Shown here piece after piece: positions 5,983 to 16,118 of a DNA stretch of 64,000 bases. The notes under the pieces were generated by a model. It had not been told where the DNA came from, did no database searches, and saw nothing but the letters and a program-made list of their open reading frames with translations. Within the stretch, counting starts at the first letter, position 1, and each line of letters starts with the position of its first letter. The stretch is from Acinetobacter calcoaceticus DSM 30006 = CIP 81.8. GTDB taxonomy: Bacteria > Pseudomonadota > Gammaproteobacteria > Pseudomonadales > Moraxellaceae. The position numbers and the translations under genes are program-made. The stretch lies in assembly GCF_000368965.1 (NCBI RefSeq), contig NZ_KB849780.1, forward strand, positions 2,108,145-2,172,144. Direction: 5' to 3'.

Positions 5983-7149
5983 ATGCCTGAACCACAAACT
6001 GATATTTTTATAAACGCTTTAGAAGAATCGGTACACTTTAGTTTAAAGACGATTAATTCCAATATTGAAAAAGGTGGGATTCGTTTAAGTAAACAACAAG
6101 CACTTGATTTACCTTATCTCAGTGCTCGAACTTTATTAAATGAAGACTTCCTTATTCCAACCGATTATCAGGCAAATGCAGGTAAAACGGCTTCTATTTT
6201 TAAAGTCGTAAAAGCTGCCATGATTGATAATGATATCAGTACAGAAGAAGCTGAGTTTCAACAACAAGTGGAACAGCTCAAGCCATCCATTTCATCTGTT
6301 TTTAATGAGCCGTATCAATCAGGTACAGAAAATATTGATATACGCATGCACCAGCTTTTAATTCCAAAAAATGGTGAATATGTTTCAGTTAGTCCACTTA
6401 CTGCTGCTGGTGTAAATTATCTTGTGAACCAAGAAGTTGATAATGTAAATGAATTACGCAAAGAGAAAGACAGTGAGTTCAACCGCATTCAAACTGCTAT
6501 TTTTGGCATAGGCGGAGCCAATCCGCAAAATGTCGGAAGCCTCGTTCGTTCAATGCAACGCCCTATTACAGTTGATGCTCCTCAAGCAAGTGAAAAAGTA
6601 CGCCAAGCGTTAGCGATTTTCTATAACGGATTTACTATAAGACTATCTCGTAAGATAAAACTGCTTAATGGAACTAAACGAGCAAAAGACGCGATTAAAG
6701 AGTGGTCAGAAATTTTAAATCGCCAACTTATTATCACCGCGACGAATACCATTCAAAATTGGCATGACCTCGAGATTTTCGCTCCTTCTACTAATCGGGA
6801 TGTTCGAGATCAGGAAATTATTTTCCTTAATATCCTTGCTAAAGATGTATTAAGACAAGCGACTTTCCAAAAAAATATTTTAGAAGAAGCTGAAGCAATT
6901 CTACCAAGTATGGAAGAGATTGAGCGCCCTTCATTTTGGGTTCATCCGAGCCTTTCGTTTGTTTTACAAGGTTTGATTGATCCAGAACTAAGAGATGATA
7001 ACTGGAGAATAAAGTTCTCAGATTATCTGGCTAGAAAAATCACCAATGAAACCTTCGATATAGAAATAAATAATGAAACTGTATCAATTAGCCTAGATAG
7101 CAATTCAGAAGGTTATATCGCCCGCCGCTTACGGGAGATTGTTCGATGA
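5983..7149 (+). CDS. cas8f: Csy1/Cas8f, large subunit of the type I-F complex
   Basis: 388 residues, shorter than the ~430 of the Pseudomonas protein. The motif GGANPQNVGSLV near 178-189 is characteristic of Csy1. Cas8f forms the tail of the Csy complex with Cas5f; it binds the crRNA 5' handle and recognises the CC PAM. GGGGAAG lies 6 nt before the ATG. It is the first gene of the operon cas8f-cas5f-cas7f-cas6f-cas1 and its last codons overlap the cas5f start (ATGA). A promoter probably lies between 5917 and 5970; TAATAT at 5936-5941 is a possible -10. Confidence 0.9.
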   Translation: MPEPQTDIFINALEESVHFSLKTINSNIEKGGIRLSKQQALDLPYLSARTLLNEDFLIPTDYQANAGKTASIFKVVKAAMIDNDISTEEAEFQQQVEQLKPSISSVFNEPYQSGTENIDIRMHQLLIPKNGEYVSVSPLTAAGVNYLVNQEVDNVNELRKEKDSEFNRIQTAIFGIGGANPQNVGSLVRSMQRPITVDAPQASEKVRQALAIFYNGFTIRLSRKIKLLNGTKRAKDAIKEWSEILNRQLIITATNTIQNWHDLEIFAPSTNRDVRDQEIIFLNILAKDVLRQATFQKNILEEAEAILPSMEEIERPSFWVHPSLSFVLQGLIDPELRDDNWRIKFSDYLARKITNETFDIEINNETVSISLDSNSEGYIARRLREIVR

Positions 7150-8030
7150 GTCGTTATGTCGTTATTCCTCGTATGCGAGTACAAAATGCAAATATGCAAA
7201 CCAATGGCTTCTTATTAGGTGGTGTACCTTTGTTTGCAGCCAATATGTTTGCACATCATTTAGCAAGGCAATTAGGCACTCAAGAAGAAGGCATTATTTA
7301 TATTCATCATGACCAACAGCGTTTAGGTGGGCAAGCCTATGGGCGCTTTACGCCTGCTCAACGTCGTGGTGCCGTGTTTATTGGTAAAAAGGACTATTCT
7401 TCTAAAAATAAATATGCGTTGTCTTTACAACCAACCGCATCTTGTCATTTAGAGTTTAGCCTTGTTATCAAATTTTCTAGCTCTCGCATTAGTCCAGAAA
7501 AACTAACAAATATACTGAAACGTAGTCGTTTTGCTGGCGGACAAATTATCGAGTTTTTAGAAATTACGACACATGCTGAAAATGAATTAGAAACAGCTTT
7601 AAAGAAAATCAAAACTGGGTTTGCCATTTTAGATCGACAAGATTTGCTTATTGAGTATCAGCAACGTAAACAAATTAATCGAGTTCAGGCATTTACCCAA
7701 CTGTTGGCATTAAAAGCAGATGCGCTTAGAACTTTCTTTAATGACCAAAATTTAAGTTGGATATCGGCAACTAATTTGGGTTATGCCCTACTTGAGCCAC
7801 TCACAGACCAACGAGCAGGTATTCGTCAAGCCCAAGATCAGGAAACGACAGCACATGCCTATGCAGAACCACTTACCGGCATTGTTCAGTATTTTTCTTT
7901 AGGCGAGATTCTAAGGAAAAATACTGAGGCTGAGGATGACACTTGGCATAACTTGCAAAAATTATTGTGGACCTACCACTGGCCGCAAGATGATATTTTT
8001 CTTTTAAAACAAAATTGCATCAATGCATAA
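7146..8030 (+). CDS. cas5f: Csy2/Cas5f
   Basis: 294 residues. It has the Cas5-type RAMP pattern: an N-terminal strand RYVVIPRMRVQNANMQ, then GGVPLFAANMFAHHL and RRGAVFIGKKDY. Cas5f pairs with Cas8f and caps the 5' handle of the crRNA. The start overlaps the cas8f stop by 4 bp, indicating translational coupling. It is somewhat shorter than the Pseudomonas homologue (~327). Confidence 0.88.
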   Translation: MSRYVVIPRMRVQNANMQTNGFLLGGVPLFAANMFAHHLARQLGTQEEGIIYIHHDQQRLGGQAYGRFTPAQRRGAVFIGKKDYSSKNKYALSLQPTASCHLEFSLVIKFSSSRISPEKLTNILKRSRFAGGQIIEFLEITTHAENELETALKKIKTGFAILDRQDLLIEYQQRKQINRVQAFTQLLALKADALRTFFNDQNLSWISATNLGYALLEPLTDQRAGIRQAQDQETTAHAYAEPLTGIVQYFSLGEILRKNTEAEDDTWHNLQKLLWTYHWPQDDIFLLKQNCINA

Positions 8031-8059
8031 CTCACTTTTAAACATAAGGAATTTTTCAC

Positions 8060-9121
8060 ATGACAATTTTTAAGAAATTACCAGGTAGCCTTTCTTTACA
8101 ACGTGGCACAGTGGTGAGTGACGGGGCTTTTTTTAATTTATTTGAAGATGGTAAACAAGAGCCTTTACACGTGATGTATCACGGTATTCGAGGGACTCAA
8201 AACGTAGCAGGTAACAAAGAAAAAGGGGCAGCAACAGGTAATTCACTTGCTCGCGAAGTCACCAATATTCAGCTTACCGAATCTGCAAAATTACAACCTA
8301 AAGCGAAACTTTTGGTGAAATGGGATTTCCGTTTTATTGACTTGAGCTATGTGCTGTTTGCAAGTGCGTCTAAAGCTGGTGCTGACAAAACCGAAGAGTA
8401 TAATTTCCGCCAAGCTTTCTTAAATTTTGTAAATCGCGCTAAAGAAAGCGATGGACTAAAAGAAGTTGTACGTCGTTATGTACGTAATATCGTGAATGGC
8501 CGCTGGTTATGGCGTAACCGTATTGTCGCTGAAAGTATTACCATTCAAGTGACTGCTCAAGACTACCCTGAAACATTTAGCTTTGATGCTCTTTTTTATA
8601 ACCTTAAAAGTTTTGATCAACCATCTGAACAAGAACAAAAACTAGCAGACATTTTGTTAAAAGGAATTACTGGTGAATCAACAAGTGCTGCATTGCATAT
8701 TGAAGCTATTGTTGACTTCGGAATGGGCGGTGTAGAAGTTTTCCCATCTCAGAATTACTTAGAAGATAAACCAAAAGGTTTCTCTCGATCTCTATATCAA
8801 TTAACACCGAAAAAACCAGACCACAAAGCAAATGACAACCAATATCTGGGGCAAGCTGCTTTACGTGACCAAAAAATCGGAAATGCTCTAAGAACAATTG
8901 ATACTTGGTATCCATTGTTTAAAGAAAACGATGAAAAGCCTATTGCAGTAGAGCCTAATGGTGCAAACCTAGAAGGTCAGATTTTCTATCGCGTAGGTAA
9001 AGATAAAGTTTCTGCATTCGATATTTTAAAAGAAATTGATGAACTGGATGTAAACAGCGACAAAGGCATGTTCCTGATTGCGTGTTTAATTCGTGGTGGC
9101 GTGTACTCCGAGGGTGAATAA
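8060..9121 (+). CDS. cas7f: Csy3/Cas7f, backbone subunit
   Basis: 353 residues, close to family length. N-terminal LPGSLSLQRGTVVSDG and later WRNRIVAESITIQV fit the Cas7f fold. Six copies would polymerise along the spacer part of the crRNA, flipping out every sixth base; this is relevant to the mini-CRISPR target, whose single seed-region mismatch is at position 6. AAGGAA lies upstream of the ATG. Only 2 bp separate it from cas6f. Confidence 0.9.
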   Translation: MTIFKKLPGSLSLQRGTVVSDGAFFNLFEDGKQEPLHVMYHGIRGTQNVAGNKEKGAATGNSLAREVTNIQLTESAKLQPKAKLLVKWDFRFIDLSYVLFASASKAGADKTEEYNFRQAFLNFVNRAKESDGLKEVVRRYVRNIVNGRWLWRNRIVAESITIQVTAQDYPETFSFDALFYNLKSFDQPSEQEQKLADILLKGITGESTSAALHIEAIVDFGMGGVEVFPSQNYLEDKPKGFSRSLYQLTPKKPDHKANDNQYLGQAALRDQKIGNALRTIDTWYPLFKENDEKPIAVEPNGANLEGQIFYRVGKDKVSAFDILKEIDELDVNSDKGMFLIACLIRGGVYSEGE

Positions 9122-9123
9122 TC

Positions 9124-9732
9124 ATGGATGCCAATTACTATCTGGATATCCGTGTTATTGAATCATCAGATGATACGGATTTAAAACTTGGCCATATTCG
9201 TAATCAAATTTACACCGTCATTCATGGTGCATTTCGGAAACTACCTACGCATTACGCTCTTGCGTTGGAGATATCCGATAAATTGAAAGCGAAGCAGGAA
9301 CTGTTTGAAAAAAAACATGGTCGTTCAGCTAAACCCAACTTTGATATTTTGCGAATTTTTGCAGAAAAACAGGATGAGTTAGATGAATTAATCGAGGCAA
9401 TTAAAGGACACTGGAAAATTCGCGACTATACCGTTTTAGGGGTCGCAATTCCTGTTCCTGCTGCCAAAATTTCTGGTTGGAAAAGTTATCGAAAGTTTCG
9501 TATTCCAACTCAGAAAGCTGAACGCACAAAGCTTTCTCATCAAAATGAACCTTTAAGAGATAGACGCTTAAAAACTGCCAAAGGAATGCCCTTCTTTCAG
9601 GTGGTCAGCAGTACAGGTCATGGTTTTACAGTCATTATTGATGTTCAGGAGAGTAAAAACGCGGGATACGGGCTGCCAGATAGCTATGGGCTTGCCCGTA
9701 AGGAAAGTCCTTTTGCCCTACCTGTCTTTTAA
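9124..9732 (+). CDS. cas6f: Csy4/Cas6f, crRNA-processing endoribonuclease
   Basis: 202 residues. YYLDIRV at the N-terminus matches the family start. His34 in VIHGAF aligns with the catalytic histidine of Csy4, and VSSTGHGF near 158-165 carries the partner serine region. A basic stretch (LRDRRLKTAKG) is the probable RNA-binding helix. It cuts after the hairpin of each repeat and stays bound. The main array has a T6-A20 closing pair, whereas the mini-CRISPR hairpins have the canonical C6-G20. Confidence 0.9.
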   Translation: MDANYYLDIRVIESSDDTDLKLGHIRNQIYTVIHGAFRKLPTHYALALEISDKLKAKQELFEKKHGRSAKPNFDILRIFAEKQDELDELIEAIKGHWKIRDYTVLGVAIPVPAAKISGWKSYRKFRIPTQKAERTKLSHQNEPLRDRRLKTAKGMPFFQVVSSTGHGFTVIIDVQESKNAGYGLPDSYGLARKESPFALPVF

Positions 9733-9743
9733 GGAAATATAAT

Positions 9744-10697
9744 ATGAGTCAACTCCGTCAAGAACGCAGCCGTCCACTTATGCTTTCAAAGCGTGCCTGC
9801 GTATTTTATCTAGAAAGAGTTCGTGTCGTTTTAAAAGATGATCGAATTGTTTACTTGACGGAGAACTCACAACCTGTGGAATATTTTTATAATATTCCCG
9901 CGAAAAACACAGCCTTTTTACTCCTTGGCAAAGGAAGTTCATTAACAGATGCGGCTGCCAGACGTTTAGCGGAATCTAATGTCATGGTTGGGTTTTGCGG
10001 TTCTGGCGGTTCCCCTTTATTTTCATCATTAGACTTAACATTTTTAGCGCCCCAGAGTGAATATCGCCCCACTGAATATATGCAAATTTGGATGAGAGCA
10101 TGGTTAGAAGATGACGCACGCTTACTCATGGCAAAAATATTATTACTTGAACGTATTGTCCTCGTATCACAATCATGGAAAAAGAATTTTGATTTGATTC
10201 AATCTGGTATTTATATTGATGAAAATGCTTTAAACACGTTCAAACAAGATATTGATCGCTCCGAAAATCAACAAGAATTACTTGCAGCCGAAGGACGTTG
10301 GGCCAAAACATTATACAAGCAACTTGCTAAAGGCTTTGGAGTTGAGTTTATTCGTGATGAAGGAAAAAACTCTCACGACACTATTGCTGATATAGCCAAC
10401 AGCTACCTCGATCATGGAAATTATATTGCCTATGGCTATGCAGCAGTTGCTTTAAATGGAATGGGAATTAGCTTTGCCCTCCCTATTTTGCACGGTAAAA
10501 CACGTCGTGGAGGTCTAGTCTTTGACCTAGCTGATCTAGTTAAAGATGCTTTTGTGATGCCACTCGCCTTTACATGTGCAGCAAAAGGATTAAATCAAAA
10601 AGAATTCCGAATGCAGCTTATTGAAACATGCCAAGACCAAGATATTTTAGATTACATGTTTAGCTTCATTACTGACATATGTAGTAAAATCAAATAA
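9744..10697 (+). CDS. cas1: Cas1, spacer integrase, type I-F
   Basis: 317 residues. Catalytic regions are visible: Glu in AAEGRWAK near 186, His in LHGKTRRGG near 250, Asp in FDLADLVKD near 262. AAGGAA lies 7 nt before the ATG. Cas1 forms the integration complex with the Cas2 domain of Cas2-3. Its place here, last in the operon and directly before the array, is unusual; canonical I-F1 loci begin with cas1 next to cas2-3. Confidence 0.93.
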   Translation: MSQLRQERSRPLMLSKRACVFYLERVRVVLKDDRIVYLTENSQPVEYFYNIPAKNTAFLLLGKGSSLTDAAARRLAESNVMVGFCGSGGSPLFSSLDLTFLAPQSEYRPTEYMQIWMRAWLEDDARLLMAKILLLERIVLVSQSWKKNFDLIQSGIYIDENALNTFKQDIDRSENQQELLAAEGRWAKTLYKQLAKGFGVEFIRDEGKNSHDTIADIANSYLDHGNYIAYGYAAVALNGMGISFALPILHGKTRRGGLVFDLADLVKDAFVMPLAFTCAAKGLNQKEFRMQLIETCQDQDILDYMFSFITDICSKIK

Positions 10698-10794
10698 AAT
10701 CATATATTTAACCCAAGTACCTCATAGCGAAGTATTTTCACTCATTAAAAACTTATATAATTGATTTTAAGAGTTTTGTTTGAACTTAACTCTA
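10698..10794 (+). promoter_or_regulatory. CRISPR leader
   Basis: 97 bp of AT-rich sequence between the cas1 stop and the first repeat. It contains TATAAT (10756-10761) as a likely -10, with no good -35, and TTGATT next to it in a context one base off an IHF site. The uniform repeats next to it and degenerate ones at the far end confirm this is the acquisition end. Confidence 0.7.
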
Positions 10795-13700
10795 GTTACT
10801 CATCGCCCAGATGATTTAGAAATTGTTAAAAAGATCGCTAATGAGGTTGTAGACGTTACTCATCGCCCAGATGATTTAGAAATCCGCCTCCTCGTTCCTC
10901 GTCGTTGTCGTCGTGTTACTCATCGCCCAGATGATTTAGAAAGCAAGCGACAATGCAAGTTTGGGCATTCGTAAGTTACTCATCGCCCAGATGATTTAGA
11001 AAAGCACTCGGAGAAGCTTCAGCAATAGCAATTTGTTACTCATCGCCCAGATGATTTAGAAAAATAAAAAAGGCGGATGCGGTGCGTACGGTCGGTTACT
11101 CATCGCCCAGATGATTTAGAAAATTCAGGATGGTTCCAGAAACCGTATTGATTAGTTACTCATCGCCCAGATGATTTAGAAAAATACCAAGAGATGTAAA
11201 CGCTATTAGAACTAGTTACTCATCGCCCAGATGATTTAGAAAAAAGTAAAAGCTTGGAGCCAGTCAATGAAATTGTTACTCATCGCCCAGATGATTTAGA
11301 AATTGTGAAGCAGACATTACATTTGAAATGGTGAGTTACTCATCGCCCAGATGATTTAGAAACCACTCCACCATCGTCATTTCAATATGGAAAAGTTACT
11401 CATCGCCCAGATGATTTAGAAACAGATCCCGCCGACTCCAGCCCTCACACCTGAGTTACTCATCGCCCAAATGATTTAGAAAAGAAACACGACTTTGAAA
11501 TATGTAAGATCTATGTTACTCATCGCCCAGATGATTTAGAAAATTCACGTGAACATGCAAAGTCTGTTGCTGATGTTACTCATCGCCCAGATGATTTAGA
11601 AATTCAAGATGTTTACCCGGCAGATGATGAACCGGTTACTCATCGCCCAGATGATTTAGAAAACAGCTTTATTCGCAGCTTTGAGACCTGCATCGTTCGT
11701 CATCGCACAGATGATTTAGAAAAACAGTACAAATATTTCAGCGTTGCAGGAAGCGTTGCTCATCATGTAGATGATTTAGAAAATGAACCTTTTGCTCATT
11801 TCAGTATAGACACTATTCGTCATCGCACAGGTGATTTAGAAAAAACTAGAAACCAATATTTATTTATGTCTGATTTTCGTCATCACATAGATGATTTAGA
11901 AATTTAAATCAACAGCAACTTTTGCAACATTCCCGTTGCTCATCGCGTAGATGATTTAGAAAATTTCACCGCCGCTTGTCTGCATGAAGTCACCATTGCT
12001 CATCGCCCAGATGATTTAGAAAATAAAATATTTGTTCCGTAGAGCGCTTCTTTCGTTCGTCATCGCCCAGATGATTTAGAAATGCTCAAGATTATGTTGA
12101 TCGAACTCTCGACAGTTGCTCATCGCCCAGATGATTTAGAAATTACGGCGTTTTATCTTGTTCCATTTCTTCTCGTTTCTCATCGCCCAGATGATTTAGA
12201 AACTTCATTAAAGAAGTTCATATTTTTTAATTTTGTTTCTCATCGCACAGATGATTTAGAAACTACTCCTTGATTACAAAATCCCTTAAATCGTGTTGCT
12301 CATCGCCCAGATGATTTAGAAAATGTCGGTTTTCAGCAACTTTTAAAGCCTAATGTTACTCATCGCCCAGATGATTTAGAAAATCCCCGTTTGCATTGTG
12401 TCATACAGCCGTGAGTTGCTCATCGCTCAGATGATTTAGAAATCATAAAAGAAACGGCCATTTTCTGAATAAGTGTTGCTCATCGCTCAGATGATTTAGA
12501 AACAAAAGCGTTCACGGTCTTGTTGTCTTTCTGCATTCATCATCGCTCAGATGATTTAGAAAATTTCACCACCGCCTGTCTGCATAAAGTCACCTTTGCT
12601 CATCGCTCAGATGGTTTAGAAAGGTGTTTGTGTGACACATACAGAAGTTGCCGCGTTCATTATCGCCTAGATGATTTAGAAAATTAATTGATGCGTTCTG
12701 GCGCGCAATGATAGGTTTCTCATCGCCTAGATGATTTAGAAATATGTATTGGTTACGATAGGCAGTACGAACTTGTTCGTCATCGTCCAGATGATTTAGA
12801 AATTGTGCTTAGATCCTTAAAAATGGCCTTTGATGTTGCTCATCGCATAGATGATTTAGAAAGCGATATGTTTAGCAAAATGCCTGATTGGATGGTTCGT
12901 CATCGCCCAGATGATTTAGAAACCAACCACACTTTGATACTCAACGCTAATCTCGTTCGTCATCGCCCAGATGATTTAGAAACTAATAAGCCAGTCATTG
13001 CTGTGGCTTGTTCAGTTCGTCATCGCCCAGATGATTTAGAAACTACACTCCTGAGCGTTTTGCAGCAGCCATCTGTTCGTCATCGCCCAGATGATTTAGA
13101 AACATGCAAATACGATAATTTCAACTTCTTCAGCGTTCGTCATCGCCCAGATGATTTAGAAAAATTCCATGAATCGTGCTTTAAGTTCTGCGGTGTTCGT
13201 CATCGCCCAGATGATTTAGAAAAACTAACAATTTGTTGCTATTGGGATCATTCGGTTCGTCATCGCCCAGATGATTTAGAAAACCATCAAGCAGCCAAGT
13301 ACCTTCTTTGGGAAGTTCGTCATCGCCCAGATGATTTAGAAAGTGAAGATGGTAAAAAATACCTTTCTGATAACGTTGCTCATCGCCCAGATGATTTAGA
13401 AACACAAGCTTTAAATATGATTGATGCGTATGGTGTCGCTCATCGCCCAGATGATTTAGAAATTCGTCAAGGGCTTTGGCGCGGCGTCTTAATAGTTCGT
13501 CATCGCGTAGATGATTTAGAAAAATAAAAAACTAGAAGAGCAAGCTGCTGTTGCGTTGCTCATCGCCCAGATGATTTAGAAAAACCATTTTGTTTTGTTG
13601 AACGTGAGCTTTGAGTTTCTCATCGCCCAGATGATTTAGAAAGTGAGGATGCCAAAACTCATAAAGCACATTGTGTTCGTCATCGCCCAGATGATTTAGA

Positions 13701-16060
13701 AAATGACGATAGAAAACTGCCGCTGCATTTCACGGTTGCTCATCGCCCAGATGATTTAGAAAAGCAAGGCGATAAGTTGAGGTGATGCTTGTCTGTTGAT
13801 CATCGCGTAGATGATTTAGAAAAGAAGATATATACGAAACTGGCGAAGCCTTAGGTTTCTCATCGCATAGATGATTTAGAAATTTAGCGATCCAGTAGTG
13901 ATTAACACTCGGTGGTTACTCATCGCATAGATGATTTAGAAAACGTTAGCTATCGATATAGACCGAGAAAGCAAGTTACTCATCGCGTAGATGATTTAGA
14001 AAAGTCTATGCAGTGCCATTCTTTCCTGAAAATGGTTGCTCATCGCCCAGATGATTTAGAAAAGTACGGGCAATATCAAACTTCGTGGTGGACAGTTATT
14101 CATCGCCTAGATGATTTAGAAACCTACGGGCAACATCCCTAACACACCCACCTCATACGTCATCGCACAGATGATTTAGAGAAAAGTTGGTTGAACCATA
14201 TTCTGATGGGGTAAGTTCATCATCGTTCAGATGATTTAGAAATATCTTTCATTAACTTTGCATAAGCATTTAAAGTTGCTCATCGCATAGATGATTTAGA
14301 AACTGATCAAGTGCAATTTCATCCTAATGTAATTGTTCGTCATCGCTAGATGATTTATAAAATCTTAATGCCAATAGCTTTAGCTTCCGCGCTGTTCGTC
14401 ATCGCATAGATGATTTAGAAATACATACTTGCTGTCACCTTTTAGTACTTCAGGTTGCTCATCGCATAGATGATTTAGAAATCCTTTTCTCAGGTTGCAC
14501 AGCTCATACTGTTGTTGCTCATCGCGTAGATGATTTAGAAAAAAGTCATCAAATGTAGTAATTAAATGTGAACATTGCTCATCGCCCAGATGATTTAGAA
14601 AATTCAGTTTTTTGCACAAACAATTGGTATGCAGTTGCTCATCGCCCAGATGATTTAGAAAGTTATGAAATGCCTGAGTTACAGGAACATCACGTTGCTC
14701 ATCGCACAGATGATTTAGAAAAATCCTTTTGACTGCTGATATGTACGAGGTACGTTGCTCATCGCATAGATGATTTAGAGAAAAGTTGGTTGAACCATAT
14801 TCTGATGAGGTAAGTTCGTCATCGTTCAGATGATTTAGAAGAAAAACACAGCAAATTTGCGCAATGGTTATTTGTTACTCATCGCATAGATGATTTAGAA
14901 ATCTATTGCTGTTCCTGGTAGTAGAATATCTGTGTTGCTCATCGCCCAGATGATTTAGAAATCTTTAGTGGTCGGATCGATGACACGCATATAGTTGCTC
15001 ATCGTGTAGATGATTTAGAAACAAATGACATCTAGAACATCTAACAGATCTTCGTTTCTCATCGCCCAGATGATTTAGAAATGGACAATCTGAGCCTTCA
15101 CCGCTTCCAACCCGTTGCTCATCGCGTAGATGATTTAGAAAAGTACATGCAACGACAACAATCGTTAAGCAAAGTTGCTCATCGCTCAGATGATTTAGAA
15201 AATGCATCGGAATCACCAAATACATGTGTCTGAGTTCGTCATCGCCCAGATGATTTAGCAAATGCTCGGATCTAATCCTATTCCGCTCATAAGATTATTC
15301 ATCGCGTAGATGATTTAGAAATTTGATATTTTCAGAATATTAATTAGTGGGATGTTGTTCATCGCCTAGATGATTTAGAAATGCATGAACATTATCAAGG
15401 ACTTCCATTAACAATTGATAAGCCTTTGTTCAGTTGCTCATTGCCCAGATGATTTAGAAATCAATCAGTAACGTCTTTTTTGGTGTGACATCGTTGCTCA
15501 TCGTGTAGATGATTTAGAAAAGCTAATTTAATGCAGCCATGTGAGCGATTTAGTTACTCATCGCATAGATGATTTAGAAATAACGGGGTTAGAGCCAAAA
15601 TCTGGCCATACTTTTGCTCATCGCCCAGATGATTTAGAAAAATGAGGTTGTGTTGCTACTGACACCTGAAGGGTTCGTCATCGCCCAGATGATTTAGAAA
15701 TATCTGCAATGGAAGGTACTTCTTCTGCCAGCGTTGCTCATCGCCCAGATGATTTAGAAAACGTCTTCTAATGGTGGACTCTAGTCCAATATATTGGTCA
15801 TCGCTCAGATGATTTAGAAATGCCGTGGCGGTCCCCCTTCTGTTTCTTGTTCGTTTCTCATCGCATAGATGATTTAGAAATCGCAATAAAAAACCACTCG
15901 AGAGTGGCTTAAATTATTCATCGCACAGATGATTTAGAAACACAAGACATGGGCGCTTAGCTCTTTGTGGTAGTTGCTCATCGCACAGATGACTTAGAAA
16001 ATATTGCGCAAAGTTCCATTTATACGCGCTTCGTTCGTCATCGCTCAAAAGATTTAATAA
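10795..16060 (+). CRISPR. type I-F CRISPR array, 88 repeats and 87 spacers
   Basis: 28-nt repeats alternate with 32-nt spacers. The repeat starts GTTACT at the leader end, has stem TCATC/GATGA, loop GCCCA and handle TTTAGAAA. Repeats 1-15 are identical except one base in number 12. Later ones vary at positions 4-6 (CGT, GCT, TCT, CAT) and in the loop (GCATA, GCACA, GCGTA, GCTCA, GCCTA) while the stem stays. Repeat 60 (14335-14361) lacks one loop base. Spacer 77 (15382-15432) is 51 nt. The last repeat (16033-16060) is degenerate, confirming the distal end. The repeat type resembles that reported for the A. baumannii I-Fb variant. Counts were made by eye. Confidence 0.97.
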
Positions 16061-16076
16061 TTTGAATCTTAAAAAG

Positions 16077-16109
16077 AAAAAACCCCGAAACTTACGTTTC
16101 AGGGTTTTT
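16077..16109 (-). terminator. ssrA terminator
   Basis: Arms AACCCCGAAAC and GTTTCAGGGTT with a 4-nt loop. Read leftward, the stem is followed by a run of T. It lies 10 bp after the mature tmRNA 3' end and only 16 bp from the last CRISPR repeat. Confidence 0.9.
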
Positions 16110-16118
16110 CACGAATTT

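Noticed and set aside
14063..14154. Adjacent spacers sharing TACGGGCAA
   Set aside because: Only a 9-base overlap; the rest of the two spacers differ, too little to claim relatedness.
10780..15886. Open frames encoding repeats such as HRPDDLE or FLNHLGDE across the array
   Set aside because: They are translations of CRISPR repeats; the 60-bp period keeps a frame open by being a multiple of three. No start with a ribosome-binding site.
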